The notes below the pieces were generated by a model that was not told the origin of the DNA, made no database searches, and saw nothing but the letters and a program-made list of their open reading frames with translations. Below, one piece after another: positions 35,201 through 45,070 of a DNA stretch of 64,000 nucleotides. This DNA is from Anabaena sp051781005 (GTDB taxonomy: Bacteria > Cyanobacteriota > Cyanobacteriia > Cyanobacteriales > Nostocaceae). The translations under genes were made by a program, and so were the position numbers. Within the stretch, counting starts at the first letter, position 1; each line of letters starts with the position of its first letter. Where the stretch lies: the NCBI RefSeq assembly GCF_051781005.1, contig NZ_JBPWOA010000028.1:1-64000 (forward strand), written 5' to 3'.

Positions 35201-37958
35201 TCAACAGTTGCATTGCTGCCAGCACCTCTGGCTCAGACATGATTGGCAAGTTCACCAAATCTTCAATGTGTCTGTTTGCTAATTTTGAGGCAGTTGCCGA
35301 GATTGCTTGTTGAACATCCTCAAAGTTTGGCTGGTTGGGGAGATGAACTCCTAATTTTTCCAGTAAGCGTAAACTAATTTGAATCGCCTCTAGCAATTTG
35401 CTTTGAGCAACATAAGTCTGAATCTTGACATCGTAGACTTTTAAGCTGGCTAGTAGGGTTTTGGCATGATCAAGTACCTGTTGGCACAGTGGCTCTACTT
35501 GCTCGAAATTACCGCTAAGATAGGCGGCTTCTGCTGTAGCACTATACAGGGTCAGGGTAAGATCATAGTTAGTTTGCCAGCTATCTATGGTCAGCAGATC
35601 CAAACCAGTTTGCAAATATCCCCAGGCAGCATCATAAGCAGCTGATGCCTTGGCTTTTTCCCCTGCCATCAGGTTTAACCGAGATAAATTATCCTGCTCA
35701 GATTGAGTTTTGATCAGTTTTCTGCCCAGGTTTAGTTGGTTGGTGATATCAAAAATTTTGGATTCTCGCTGTTCGGGGGCAGTCATTTGTAATAAACACT
35801 GTCCCACTTGCCAATGGGTTTTGATTTGCTCGGCTTGGGGAAGGAGAGAATAAGCTGCTTGTTGAATGCGATCGTGAACAAATTTATATTCAATTGTCGG
35901 GCTATTGGGGAGTGGCACATCGAAGACTACTGATTTGTGGGCATTGCTCATGGGCAGAATCAACCCTTGAGCGATCGCCACTCCCAAAGTCTGAGCGGTT
36001 TCTCGCTGGGATAGTTCAGCGGCATAAGCTAGGGTTTCTAAATTAAAAGAGCTGCCAATACAGGCAGATAGCCGCAACACTTGCTGCGTCTGTTCATTGA
36101 GCCTCTGAATCTTGCTGGCCATCAAATCGACAACATTATCAGTAATGCCCTGCTTCTGAATTTGCTCTATCGACCATTGCCATTTTTTGGTTTGGCGCTC
36201 AAATTTCAGTAGCCCTTCGGTGTAGAGAGATTTCAAAAATTCATTCATGAAAAAGGGATTTCCACCAGTTTTTAGTTGCACCAGTTTGGCTAAGGGCAGG
36301 GAATCCTCTGGTTGGCAGTGCAATGTATCGGCAATCAGTTGATTGATATCAGGTAAGTTCAATGCTGCCAGAAAAAGTTGGTTTACCACTCCTCCACTCT
36401 GCCGGATTTCCTCTACCGTTTGCATCAAGGGATGGGCTGCATTTACTTCATTATCCCGGTATGCCCCAATCAACAGCAAAGATTGTTTTTCGGTGGTGGT
36501 AGCTAACAGTTGAATCAGCTTCAGCGAGGCATTATCTGCCCACTGAAGATCATCCAAAAAGATGACGAGGGGATGTTCTGACTGAGTAAAGACGCGAATG
36601 AAATTTTGAAAGACTTGATTAAAGCGATTTTGGGCTTCTGTCGGCGGCAAAACAGGTACATCTGGTTGATTTCCCACAATCAATGCCAATGCTGGAATTA
36701 CTTGAGTCATTACTCGACTATTAGATCCCAGTGCCACTAAGAGTTTTTCTCGCCACAGACTCAATTGTGCTTCATCTTCACTCAATAATTGTTTGATCAG
36801 CGATTCCAAGGCTTGAGCGATCGCAAAGTAAGGGATATCACGCTGATACTGGTCAAATTTGCCCGAAACAAAATAGCCCCGTTGTTGTGTAATCGGTTTA
36901 TAAATTTCCTGCACCAATACTGACTTGCCAATACCGGAATACCCGGCAACAAGCATCATCTCAACGAGGGAGGAAGACGGAGAAACATCTTTTGCGTCAT
37001 CTTTACCTGCTACTCTGTCAAACGCTGCTAATAAGGTCTCCACCTCCTTTTTTCTGCCATAAAGTTTTTCAGGGATATAAAACTGATCGGAAATATCTTG
37101 TTGTGCTAAAGTAAAAGACTCTATGCGTCCCGTTTGTTGTAACTGAATCAGACATTGTTCTAAATCAGTTATAATTCCCCCAGCACTTTGATACCGATCC
37201 TCCGCTGTTTTAGCTAACAGTTTCAGGATAATTTCTGAAACCATCACCGGAATTTCTGGATCGATAACATGAGGTGGAATCGCTTCTAGAGCCAGATGAT
37301 GATGAATTAACTCTAGGGGATCGCTGGATTCAAATGGCAGTCGATGGGTTAACAATTGATAAAAGGTCGCACCCAAAGAGTAAAAATCAGTTCGATAGTC
37401 CAGAGAACGGTTCATTCTGCCTGTTTGTTCTGGAGATATGTAAACCAGGGTTCCCTCTAATACTGTGGGACTTTTGAGAGTTAAGGTTTCCCGCGATAGG
37501 GCAGTTGAAATACCAAAGTCAATAATTTTAAGTTGTTGTGTTTTTGGATTAAAAACAATATTGGATGGATTAATATCTTTATGAATTATTTTTGCACTAT
37601 GAATATCACTTAAACTTTTAGTTATTTGCACAGCTAACTTGAGAAATTCTGTTAAGTTAAACCTGCTTGTCTCTATAATATTTGCTAAAGATTTCCCTCC
37701 AAAATCTTCTAGAATAATGATAAAACTACTTTGATATTGCTGCAAACCGTAAGATTGGATCACACTTTCCAGTGACAAGCTGCGGGTAATTTCGTATTCG
37801 AGTTTATATCGGGTGATTTCCTCTGGTGTGGGGTATTCTTTCTTCAAAATCTTGAAGATTACAGGCAAACTATCCCGTTCACGAATTCCCCGATAAACCT
37901 GTGAATTAGCGCTTTCGTGGATTTTTTTCTGAATTTGATAACCCGGAATTGTAATCAT
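32274..37958 (-). CDS. Giant Ser/Thr kinase-AAA-GAF-PAS-histidine kinase
   Basis: 1894 aa. Residues 1-270 are a eukaryotic-type kinase (IHKDINPSN catalytic loop, IIDFGIS, and SPEQTGRMN). From about 300 an AAA/ORC-like ATPase follows (AGYSGIGKSV Walker A, VIFLDDLQWAD Walker B), then a long helical repeat region (about 650-1330). Next come a GAF domain (about 1340-1500), a PAS domain (about 1540-1660) and a HisKA-HATPase module (SHDLRAPLRAI with the phospho-His, NLLSNAIKYT, DNGSGFD, GTGIGLAI). This is the Hstk-type architecture of filamentous cyanobacteria. No membrane segment is seen, so it is cytoplasmic. The receiver gene downstream overlaps it. The kinase module is ~96% identical to that of the protein at 41325-44639. 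Confidence 0.9.
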   Translation of the reverse strand: MITIPGYQIQKKIHESANSQVYRGIRERDSLPVIFKILKKEYPTPEEITRYKLEYEITRSLSLESVIQSYGLQQYQSSFIIILEDFGGKSLANIIETSRFNLTEFLKLAVQITKSLSDIHSAKIIHKDINPSNIVFNPKTQQLKIIDFGISTALSRETLTLKSPTVLEGTLVYISPEQTGRMNRSLDYRTDFYSLGATFYQLLTHRLPFESSDPLELIHHHLALEAIPPHVIDPEIPVMVSEIILKLLAKTAEDRYQSAGGIITDLEQCLIQLQQTGRIESFTLAQQDISDQFYIPEKLYGRKKEVETLLAAFDRVAGKDDAKDVSPSSSLVEMMLVAGYSGIGKSVLVQEIYKPITQQRGYFVSGKFDQYQRDIPYFAIAQALESLIKQLLSEDEAQLSLWREKLLVALGSNSRVMTQVIPALALIVGNQPDVPVLPPTEAQNRFNQVFQNFIRVFTQSEHPLVIFLDDLQWADNASLKLIQLLATTTEKQSLLLIGAYRDNEVNAAHPLMQTVEEIRQSGGVVNQLFLAALNLPDINQLIADTLHCQPEDSLPLAKLVQLKTGGNPFFMNEFLKSLYTEGLLKFERQTKKWQWSIEQIQKQGITDNVVDLMASKIQRLNEQTQQVLRLSACIGSSFNLETLAYAAELSQRETAQTLGVAIAQGLILPMSNAHKSVVFDVPLPNSPTIEYKFVHDRIQQAAYSLLPQAEQIKTHWQVGQCLLQMTAPEQRESKIFDITNQLNLGRKLIKTQSEQDNLSRLNLMAGEKAKASAAYDAAWGYLQTGLDLLTIDSWQTNYDLTLTLYSATAEAAYLSGNFEQVEPLCQQVLDHAKTLLASLKVYDVKIQTYVAQSKLLEAIQISLRLLEKLGVHLPNQPNFEDVQQAISATASKLANRHIEDLVNLPIMSEPEVLAAMQLLTSMCASAYLAIPPLFLLTVLKMVDLLVEYGNMMLAPFAYAAYGIILCGVVFEIDAGYQFGQLAISLLERLDAKPIQARTLFPVSDQINVWRKHLRESLKPLQDCYQVGIEQGDLEFAGYAAMHFCGYAFAVGQPLAELQLHLTSYAQAVKQIKHSSGIHFVDICWQTVLNLIQDVPAPGILSGQAYDEAIRLPQMQQTNFHGGLFFFYLNKLFLCYLFDDAKGAVANAVLAQEYMGAMTGSALVAIFLFYDSLSRLAVYADTDPSKQSELLQQVAENQAKMQNWAHHAPMNYLHKWHLVEAERYRVLGEVMAAMDAYDRAIALARENEYLQEEALANELAAKFHLANNRITIAKAYLQEARYGYLRWGATAKVQDLERRYPQLLELRSPMTSTGKVDTTQSASTKLEALDLETVLKASVAIAGEILLDKLLAKLMTILIENAGAQTGYLILPTEDEWRIEAIGSIGDEKIAVLQSIPLDLISIDGTTYLPTALINYVARTQESVILDNAAQSGNFQSDPWIVQHQSKSILCAPLLNQGKLTGIVFLENNLTTNAFTQERIEILRLLSSRAAISIDNARLLKHQEELNASLRAEIAERQRAEKDRDRMIAILEASTDYIGMCTPEGNIFWNNAQARKLSGIPLDADLSNVIISKCHPQWALEIVLNKGIPAAIRDDTWVGETALLGSDGREIPVSQMIIAHKARDGSVEYVSTIMRDISDIKAVEAEVRQLNVELEQRVIQRTAQLQAANKALESFSYSVSHDLRAPLRAIDGFSRMIQEDYSEQLDVEANRYLKVVRDNAKRMGELIDDLLNLSRLDRKEMSKQPVLVNELIQQVLRDLAPEWSNRQIEFAIADLPICQADFSLLTQVWINLLSNAIKYTKYKSVAHIEVGYELMDGEGVYFIRDNGSGFDMQYADNLFGVFQRLHREQEFEGTGIGLAIVQRIIKRHGGRIWAKAAIDQGATFYFTLPSTITND
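32284..33000 (-). repeat. Duplicated histidine-kinase module, copy 1
   Basis: About 700 bp encoding the C-terminal HisKA-HATPase region, nearly identical to 41325-42030. About nine residues differ over ~235. Confidence 0.8.
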
Positions 37959-38345
37959 AGTTCAACCACCTTCAACTAAACCCGACAGGAGTTCTCTCTA
38001 ATTCTTTGTTAGCTCGAACACACTGTATCTATACTCATGTCAGTGTAGGTAGTTGACCAGCTAGATATTTTGATTAACATAGATATAGATATTGAATGAT
38101 TTGATTAACAAGTGTGAGTATCGTAATCATTTTTTCTGACCAAAATATAGCCTACTCCCATCAATAATTAACATTTCTTAATCATGCGGGCTAAGTCATG
38201 AGCAAATAGGTCTATAACCTCTTAAGTGTCTAGCTCGTCAATTTTTAACTCCCCTGGTTTGTTTTTAGAATCGCTGTACCAGTTGCGTCAGTCCTGAAAA
38301 TGTTAGTTGGGGAATACTCAAAGGTTACCAAAGAGCTTGTTAAGT
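37959..38345. other. Divergent intergenic region between sensor kinases
   Basis: 387 bp that must hold both outward promoters. I see no repeat, RNA or small gene in it. Confidence 0.4.
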
Positions 38346-41285
38346 ATGAGTCAACCCTTGAACGTGCTGATTGTGGAAGATTCAGAGGCTGATGCTATGT
38401 TAGTTCTCCGTGAACTACATCGCGGTGGTTTCAATCCTATCTGGGAGCGTGTCCAAACAGCCCAAGAACTGAGTGCTGCCCTCAATCACTGTAGCTGGGA
38501 TGTCATCCTTTCAGATTATCGATTACCTGGATTTAATGCGCCTGCGGCTTTAGAAATAGTCAAGCAGAGTCACAAAGATATTCCTTTCATTCTCATTTCT
38601 GGCATTATCGGCGAAGTATCTGCTGTGGAAATGATGAAAGCGGGCGCTGATGACTATGTGATGAAAGACAACTTAAACCGATTGCCAGAGGCAGTGCGTC
38701 GAGAAATGCGGGATGCACAGGTACGAGCAGAACGTAAGCAAGCCCAAGCAGAACTAGAAAACCAAAGAATATTCTTGCGGCAAGTCTTCGATGTTGTGCC
38801 TAATAGTATTTTTGTCAAGGATACTCAAGGTCGTTTTGTCACCATTAACCAAGCAGGAGCCATAGCCTATGGAGTAAAAGTAGAGGAAATCATTGGCAAG
38901 CGGGAAAACGATTTGACAAATGTTGCCTTAGAACAAACGGAGCCTCATTTTGTTAATAACCAAGAGGTAATGCAGATTGGGCAGCGACAAATTTATCCCT
39001 GTCAAGCGATCGCTAACAAACAAGGAGAAGTCCGTTGGTACAAAACTATTGTAGAACCTTTTGTGGATACTCAGGGGGTGATACAGGGAGTCATCGGTTC
39101 GGCAACAGATATTACTGATATTAAACAGGCACAATCAGCATTACAGCATAGCCAAAAGTTACTTCAAACATTAGCGTCTAATATACCGGGAATGATTTAC
39201 ACCTTTGTACAGCATTCCGATAGTTCTGCTGGTTTTGAGTATGTCAGTTTTGGTTGTAAAGACTTGCTAGAATTAACACCAGAAGAAGTTTTAAATAATG
39301 CCTCTCTTTGCTTTGCACAAATTCATATTGATGACCGTGCCGGATATTATGCCGCTGCCAAACAGAGCGCTCAAACTTTAAAACCCTTGTCTCATGAGTG
39401 GCGAATAGTTACACCCTCTGGCAAACTCAAGTGGGTACAGGTAAGCGCTCGTCTAGAGTGTCGAGAAAATGGGGATATTGTCTGGCATGGTGTTTTATTG
39501 GATGTGAGCGAACGGCAAACGGCGCTTCGCGATCGCCAACTTGCCGAACTCGAACGAGAACAATTGCTAGCCCGTGAACGCCACTACGTCAAACAATTGC
39601 AGGGATTAACCACAGCAGCACTGACGATCAATTTTGCCCTTTCTGTTGAACAACTATTGCAAGTAATCACCGATCAGGCGGCATCAATCATTGGTACTCA
39701 CCAGTCTATCACCAGCATGACGATTGATGAGAATTGGGCACAGGCAATTACCGCCATCTACTTGTCTGATAAGTATGCGGCTTGGCGGAATTACGATAAA
39801 AAGCCCGATGGATCTGGCATCTATGCCTGTGTGTGTCACCTGAATCGCCCGATGCGGATGACTCAAAGCGAACTAGAGGCACATCCACGTTGGCGAGGCT
39901 TTGGCAAAGAGGCAGAAAACCATCCTCCGATGCGAGGCTGGCTTGCTGTCCCTCTTGTAGGGCGAGATGGACAAAACATTGGCTTGATTCAGCTTTCAGA
40001 CAAATATGAGGGTGAGTTTACTGAAGCCGACGAAGCCATCCTGGTGCAATTAGCACAAATGGCATCGGTCGCCATTGAAAATGCTCGGTTATACGAAGCA
40101 GAACAGCAAGCAAGGTCGGCTGCAGAAGCTTCGCGAGAAGAAGCCGAAGCCGCCAACCGGATTAAGGATGAATTTTTAGCGGTGTTATCTCACGAACTGC
40201 GATCGCCCCTCAATCCCATTTTGGGTTGGTCAAGGCTGCTGCAAACCGGCTCTCTTGACGAGGCCAAGACAAAGATCGCCCTGGAAACTATTGAGCGGAA
40301 TGCCAAACTGCAAGCAGAACTGATTGAAGATTTGCTGGATGTTTCCCGGATTCTGCGGGGCAAGCTCAGTCTCACAAGCAGCCCGATTAATCTAGCATCA
40401 ACTATTAAAGCGGCAATCGAAATTGTGCGACTCGCAACAGAAGCCAAGTCTATTCAAATAGAGACGATGCTAGAGCCTGAAGTTGGACTTGTTTCTGGTG
40501 ACTCAACCCGCTTGCAGCAAGTGATATGGAACTTGCTCTCCAATACCGTTAAATTTACACCCCCAGGGGGTCGGGTTGAGGTGCGATTGGAACAGGTTGA
40601 CAATCAAGCTCAAATCACCATTAGCGACACCGGAATGGGTATTTCTCCTGAATTTCTACCTCATGTGTTTGATTATTTTCGTCAAGCAGATAGCACTACC
40701 ACTCGTCAGTTTGGTGGACTGGGTTTGGGTCTGGCGATCGTCCATCACTTAGTTGAGCTGCACGGTGGCACTATTCAGGCAGAAAGCCAGGGTGAAGGAA
40801 TGGGAGCCACATTCAAGGTTAAGCTGCCACTGATGGCAACTGTGCCAACTGTAAATCAAGATTCTCAATTGTCAGAACCATCTCTTGATTTGCAGGGTAT
40901 CCATGTTTTAGTGGTTGATGATGAGACAGATACACGGGACTTTGTTGCTTTTTTATTGGAACAAGCAGGGGCAAGAGTAATCGTAACTGCTTCGGCCGGT
41001 GAAGCATTTACAGCCTTAACTCAATTCCAACCTGATGTCCTCCTTAGCGACATCGGGATGCCGGAAATGGATGGCTTTATGCTGATGCGGCAAATCAGAG
41101 CCTTGCCACCAGAGAAGGGCGGACAGATTCCCGCGATCGCTCTGACTGCCTACGCCGGTGATTTCAATCAGCAACAATCGTTACAAGCAGGCTTTCAACA
41201 GCATATTGCCAAACCTATTGAACCAGAGGGATTAATACGGGCAATTTCTACGCTTTATGCTACAGGTAATATCGCTAATGTCTAA
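38346..41285 (+). CDS. Hybrid sensor kinase: REC-PAS-PAS-GAF-HK-REC
   Basis: 979 aa from the ATG at 38346 (MSQPLNVLIVEDSEADAMLV); the frame is open from a TTG at 38307 but that adds residues before the receiver domain. Domains in order: receiver (VILSDYRLPG), PAS with ITDIKQAQ boundary, a second PAS, GAF (about 430-590), HisKA-HATPase (AVLSHELRSPLNPILGW, NLLSNTVKFTPPGG, GLGLGLAIVHHLVE) and a C-terminal receiver (HVLVVDDETDTRDF, LLSDIGMPEMDG, HIAKPIEP). No membrane helix. The N-terminal receiver and second PAS are close paralogues of those in the protein at 45071-47203. Confidence 0.9.
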   Translation: MSQPLNVLIVEDSEADAMLVLRELHRGGFNPIWERVQTAQELSAALNHCSWDVILSDYRLPGFNAPAALEIVKQSHKDIPFILISGIIGEVSAVEMMKAGADDYVMKDNLNRLPEAVRREMRDAQVRAERKQAQAELENQRIFLRQVFDVVPNSIFVKDTQGRFVTINQAGAIAYGVKVEEIIGKRENDLTNVALEQTEPHFVNNQEVMQIGQRQIYPCQAIANKQGEVRWYKTIVEPFVDTQGVIQGVIGSATDITDIKQAQSALQHSQKLLQTLASNIPGMIYTFVQHSDSSAGFEYVSFGCKDLLELTPEEVLNNASLCFAQIHIDDRAGYYAAAKQSAQTLKPLSHEWRIVTPSGKLKWVQVSARLECRENGDIVWHGVLLDVSERQTALRDRQLAELEREQLLARERHYVKQLQGLTTAALTINFALSVEQLLQVITDQAASIIGTHQSITSMTIDENWAQAITAIYLSDKYAAWRNYDKKPDGSGIYACVCHLNRPMRMTQSELEAHPRWRGFGKEAENHPPMRGWLAVPLVGRDGQNIGLIQLSDKYEGEFTEADEAILVQLAQMASVAIENARLYEAEQQARSAAEASREEAEAANRIKDEFLAVLSHELRSPLNPILGWSRLLQTGSLDEAKTKIALETIERNAKLQAELIEDLLDVSRILRGKLSLTSSPINLASTIKAAIEIVRLATEAKSIQIETMLEPEVGLVSGDSTRLQQVIWNLLSNTVKFTPPGGRVEVRLEQVDNQAQITISDTGMGISPEFLPHVFDYFRQADSTTTRQFGGLGLGLAIVHHLVELHGGTIQAESQGEGMGATFKVKLPLMATVPTVNQDSQLSEPSLDLQGIHVLVVDDETDTRDFVAFLLEQAGARVIVTASAGEAFTALTQFQPDVLLSDIGMPEMDGFMLMRQIRALPPEKGGQIPAIALTAYAGDFNQQQSLQAGFQQHIAKPIEPEGLIRAISTLYATGNIANV

Positions 41286-41324
41286 TCTAGATTCAGCAAT
41301 CTAAAATCTAAAACCAAAATGGTG

Positions 41325-42030
41325 TTAATCGGGAAGAGTGAAATAAAAGGTTGCACCTTGATCAACTGCTGCTTGGGACCAAATGCGGCCACCGTGGCGT
41401 TGAATAATGCGTTGCACGATCGCTAGTCCAATACCTGTACCTTCAAATTCTTGTTCGCGGTGCAGACGCTGAAATACTCCAAATAGATTATCGGCATACT
41501 GCATATCAAATCCTGATCCATTATCTCTGATGAAGTACACTCCTTCGCCATCCATCACCTCATAACCCACTTCGATATGAGCAATGGATTTGTATTTAGT
41601 GTACTTGATGGCATTGGATAACAAGTTAATCCAGACTTGGGTGAGGAGGGAAAAGTCAGCTTGACAGATGGGTAAATCAGCGATCGCAAATTCAATCTGA
41701 CGACCTGACCATTCTGGGGTTAAATCACGCAGCACCTGTTGAATCAACTCATTGACTAACACTGGCTGTTTGGACATTTCCTTCCGATCCAAACGGGATA
41801 AATTCAACAGATCGTCAATCAACTCACCCATGCGTTTGGCATTATCCCGGACAACTTTTAAATAACGATTGGCTTCGGCATCCAGTTGCTCACTGTAGTC
41901 TTCTTGGATCATTCTCGAAAAGCCATCAATCGCTCGTAAAGGCGCTCGCAAATCATGGGAAACGGAATAAGAAAAGGACTCCAATGCTTTGTTAGCAGCT
42001 TGTAATTGGGCAGTCCGCTGGATTACCCTC
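41325..42030 (-). repeat. Duplicated histidine-kinase module, copy 2
   Basis: Partner of 32284-33000, same strand, about 9 kb apart. Identity drops sharply upstream of the RTAQLQAANKALESFSYS segment. Confidence 0.8.
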
Positions 42031-44639
42031 ACTTCTAAAGACTCATTCAGTTCATATAAGGCTTCAATCGCCCGCTTTCGCTCTAATTCTGCTGCTGCCC
42101 GTGCGGCAAATACCTCTAAAATTGTCCTTAATCGCCGCATATCTGCCAGTGGTTGCAAGTCGAGAATGCAAAGATTACCAATAGCATCGCCGTTGGTATT
42201 TTTTAGAGCAATACCCAGATAACTATCTACTTGCATTGTCACCAAGTCTAAGTCTTCAGGAAACATTTGCTGAACAAAGCTTTCGCAGTAAAACAGTCCG
42301 TTTCTCAAGGCCAATTCGCATGGTGTGCGTGCCGGAAAGTAGGATGTTTGTGGTTGCAATGTCCCATGCGCCCAATAAGCCAGAGATTGAAGTTCACCAT
42401 TTACTAGTTCGGTGACAAGGGCATAGCGGACGTGCAAGGCTTGGGCAATATGACAAACCAAAGCTGGGAAAAAATCTTGCCCTGTAACCGCAGCCGTTCC
42501 TGTAACTAAACTTTGCAGTGTTGTTTCTGCTCTGATCAAATCCGCTTCCCGCTGTTTCGCTTCACTGATGTCGCGCATGATGGTAGAAAAATATTCCAGA
42601 GTACCATCTGTTGTTTTATGGGCAATAATCATCTGCGAAACTGGAATTTCTTTACCCTCATTAGTTAATAATGCCGTCTCTCCCACCCAGCTACCATTCT
42701 GTATTGCACCTGGCAGCCCTTGATTTTGAATAATTTCTAAAGCCCATTGGGGGTGATAATCCTTCATGCGTAGGGCTGACACATCTGCATCAGGGGATAG
42801 ACCCCGAATTTTATTAGCTTGAGCATTATTCCAAAGGACAACAGCATCTGGTGACGACATCCCAATACAGTCTGTAGAGGCTTGTAAGATTGCAATCAAG
42901 CGATCGCGATCTTTCTTTGCCCGTTTTCGTTCGGCAATCTCCATTTCTAATTCGGCATTTATTTGTTGTAGTGCTTGAGTTCTCTCCTGTACTCGTTGTT
43001 CTAACAGTTCATTAGCTTGGTGAATTTCCCCAAACTTTTGCTGTAAACTGACAGCCATCAATCGGAAGTTCTGCAATAACAGCGCCAATTCACTTACCTG
43101 ACTGTGCATCCAGTTGATCGGTTTTTGCTCTAGCAGTTTATTTGGTAAGTTAGTAGTGACATCTGCCAATTGAAACAACGGTTGAACCAATTGACGACTA
43201 ACTAAAGTAGCAGAAATTAGAGCCAGTCCGGAGACAAATAGCAGTATTGCCATATTGCGGGTGTGAACCCACTCAATCTGGCGCACATGAGAGCTTGCAG
43301 CCATCTGGACAACCAGTTTCCAGGGAATTGTCTGATCAATAGCAAACTCTTTCACAAATAGGGAATTTTGCCACTGCACCATGACCAGGGGACTACCAGT
43401 AGTTGGTAGCCAATGGTAGGTTTGAGTACCTATCTGGTCAACCCTGCCATCCTTACGCCAATTGAAGGATGGAGTACCAATCAATTCTGGTTTCGTGGTG
43501 GCAGCTACTGTCTGCTGTTGATCAACTAATGTGATGTCTAGCTTTTCTTTACCCAAATTAGACTGTAACAACTTTGTGATATTGCTTAAATCAATTTCAG
43601 TAAAAATAGCACCTATCAGTTTTCCATCCTTCAGAATTGGCACACCAAATAAGGCAACAGGAAAGGAAGAATTGCTCGGTATCAGCCGAACAGGAGAGAG
43701 AAACGGTTGGGGCGATCGCCGTATTTGCTCGAAATACTCGTTTTGATTAAAGGCGATCTGAGGAGCAGAGACATTGTTCTCAAAATCGAGAATGGTTTTT
43801 CCTGTCTCATCTAAAATATGAATGTGTCGAAACTCAGGAAAAGTCCGGCTCACGAATGCAGCATTTTGTTGTAAAGCATCGCTCTGGAAAGAGTTGAGCA
43901 TTGCTAATTCGGCAAGTCCATTCACAGATGTCAAACGTCTCTCGTACCAGCCACGCATCTCAACTGTCAAGTAACGAGAGGCATCATTTAAGTCTAAGCG
44001 CACGGTGTTTTTGATGTCATTGACCACCTGATGGCTGGCTAACACAATTAAAACTAAGGTGGGAAATGACACAAAAGTGACTAACAGATTAAACAGAGTT
44101 TGTTGTAATGAAAGGGTGCTAATGGCAGGTGGACGGTCAACCCAACGATGAATAGGCGAATGCGTCAGTAATAAGCTGGCAATGAGGGCGTTGAAGATAC
44201 CATTGACAGGCTGCTTAAAAAGAATAATTCGGGATTGAGTCGGATCGACGTGGAGAACGATCGCATAAAATAGCCATATTAGTGGCATCCCAATTACCAA
44301 CCAAAAAAGAGCATCCAGCAAAACGATATTATTTTGCTGTCGTCGGTGAAATAGCCAACCGACAAATAGTGCTTCTACCGTAAAAGTCAAGGTGGTATAG
44401 GGATGATGCCAAATCACATAGGTACAGATACCAGCAATAAAACCTGCAAAAGTTCCCCATCTCACCCCGTATAGACAGACGACAATCCAAACAGCGATCG
44501 CACCAAACAGAAAATCAATGTCGAAAAATAATGTCCAGCGGAAGTAGTTTCCCAAAAAGCCAGCAATAATCAGTAGGATTAAACCTCCCAGTTGCCGATT
44601 TTCAGGTAATTTTAATCCTAAAATTTTTGTTAAATACAT
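41325..44639 (-). CDS. Membrane sensor histidine kinase: MASE1-like, Cache, PAS, GAF, HK
   Basis: 1104 aa. The first ~190 residues contain six or more hydrophobic helices resembling a MASE1-type input domain. A helix at about 190-210 leads to an extracytoplasmic Cache-type sensor (to ~450, with ILDETGKTILDFE and GVPILKDGKLIGAIFTEIDL), then another helix and a HAMP-like linker. PAS (PDAVVLWNNAQANKI), GAF, and the HisKA-HATPase module (SHDLRAPLRAI, DNGSGFD, GTGIGLAI) follow. Its convergent stop is 39 bp from that of the REC-PAS-GAF hybrid kinase. The kinase module is almost the same as in the 1894-aa protein, the PAS less so. Confidence 0.88.
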   Translation of the reverse strand: MYLTKILGLKLPENRQLGGLILLIIAGFLGNYFRWTLFFDIDFLFGAIAVWIVVCLYGVRWGTFAGFIAGICTYVIWHHPYTTLTFTVEALFVGWLFHRRQQNNIVLLDALFWLVIGMPLIWLFYAIVLHVDPTQSRIILFKQPVNGIFNALIASLLLTHSPIHRWVDRPPAISTLSLQQTLFNLLVTFVSFPTLVLIVLASHQVVNDIKNTVRLDLNDASRYLTVEMRGWYERRLTSVNGLAELAMLNSFQSDALQQNAAFVSRTFPEFRHIHILDETGKTILDFENNVSAPQIAFNQNEYFEQIRRSPQPFLSPVRLIPSNSSFPVALFGVPILKDGKLIGAIFTEIDLSNITKLLQSNLGKEKLDITLVDQQQTVAATTKPELIGTPSFNWRKDGRVDQIGTQTYHWLPTTGSPLVMVQWQNSLFVKEFAIDQTIPWKLVVQMAASSHVRQIEWVHTRNMAILLFVSGLALISATLVSRQLVQPLFQLADVTTNLPNKLLEQKPINWMHSQVSELALLLQNFRLMAVSLQQKFGEIHQANELLEQRVQERTQALQQINAELEMEIAERKRAKKDRDRLIAILQASTDCIGMSSPDAVVLWNNAQANKIRGLSPDADVSALRMKDYHPQWALEIIQNQGLPGAIQNGSWVGETALLTNEGKEIPVSQMIIAHKTTDGTLEYFSTIMRDISEAKQREADLIRAETTLQSLVTGTAAVTGQDFFPALVCHIAQALHVRYALVTELVNGELQSLAYWAHGTLQPQTSYFPARTPCELALRNGLFYCESFVQQMFPEDLDLVTMQVDSYLGIALKNTNGDAIGNLCILDLQPLADMRRLRTILEVFAARAAAELERKRAIEALYELNESLEVRVIQRTAQLQAANKALESFSYSVSHDLRAPLRAIDGFSRMIQEDYSEQLDAEANRYLKVVRDNAKRMGELIDDLLNLSRLDRKEMSKQPVLVNELIQQVLRDLTPEWSGRQIEFAIADLPICQADFSLLTQVWINLLSNAIKYTKYKSIAHIEVGYEVMDGEGVYFIRDNGSGFDMQYADNLFGVFQRLHREQEFEGTGIGLAIVQRIIQRHGGRIWSQAAVDQGATFYFTLPD

Positions 44640-45070
44640 TGAACGAACTCGTTTAATGTTTTTGATTTAGTAGAAATGCAAGTTAAGTAGTTTATATCTT
44701 ATTCAGTGTCTTTTCGGCAGAAAGCCGCTTGCGCGGACTAATAGGAAACTAAGCTAGTATTAAATTAGACTGTTCAGAGGATGTCTAAACAGCTAACTCC
44801 AAAAACTTTGTTAAGGTCAACGAAGAGGCAGGGGGAAGTGGGCAGGGGGGTAGGGAGAAATGACCCCTTCCTCCTGCCGTGAAGCGGAGCGAAGGGTCTG
44901 AGTCCCCCACTTCTACAAAGTGGTTCTCGTCCAGGTGGGGTGGTCACTGAGCTTTGTCAAAGTGTCGAATCCCCATCTCAACTGTCCCCCCTGCTCCCTG
45001 CTCCCTGCTCCCTTGCCTCTTTTTCAACATTCTTGTGGCTCTTATCTTTGCTAAAGATTCCCTCCAAATT
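44640..45070. other. Intergenic region with short heptamer repeats
   Basis: Contains three direct copies of CTCCCTG at about 44992-45013, a typical heptameric short tandem repeat of filamentous cyanobacteria, and fragments such as GCCGCTTGCGCGGACTA near 44729. The reading frame of the next gene happens to be open through this tract from 44954. Confidence 0.5.
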
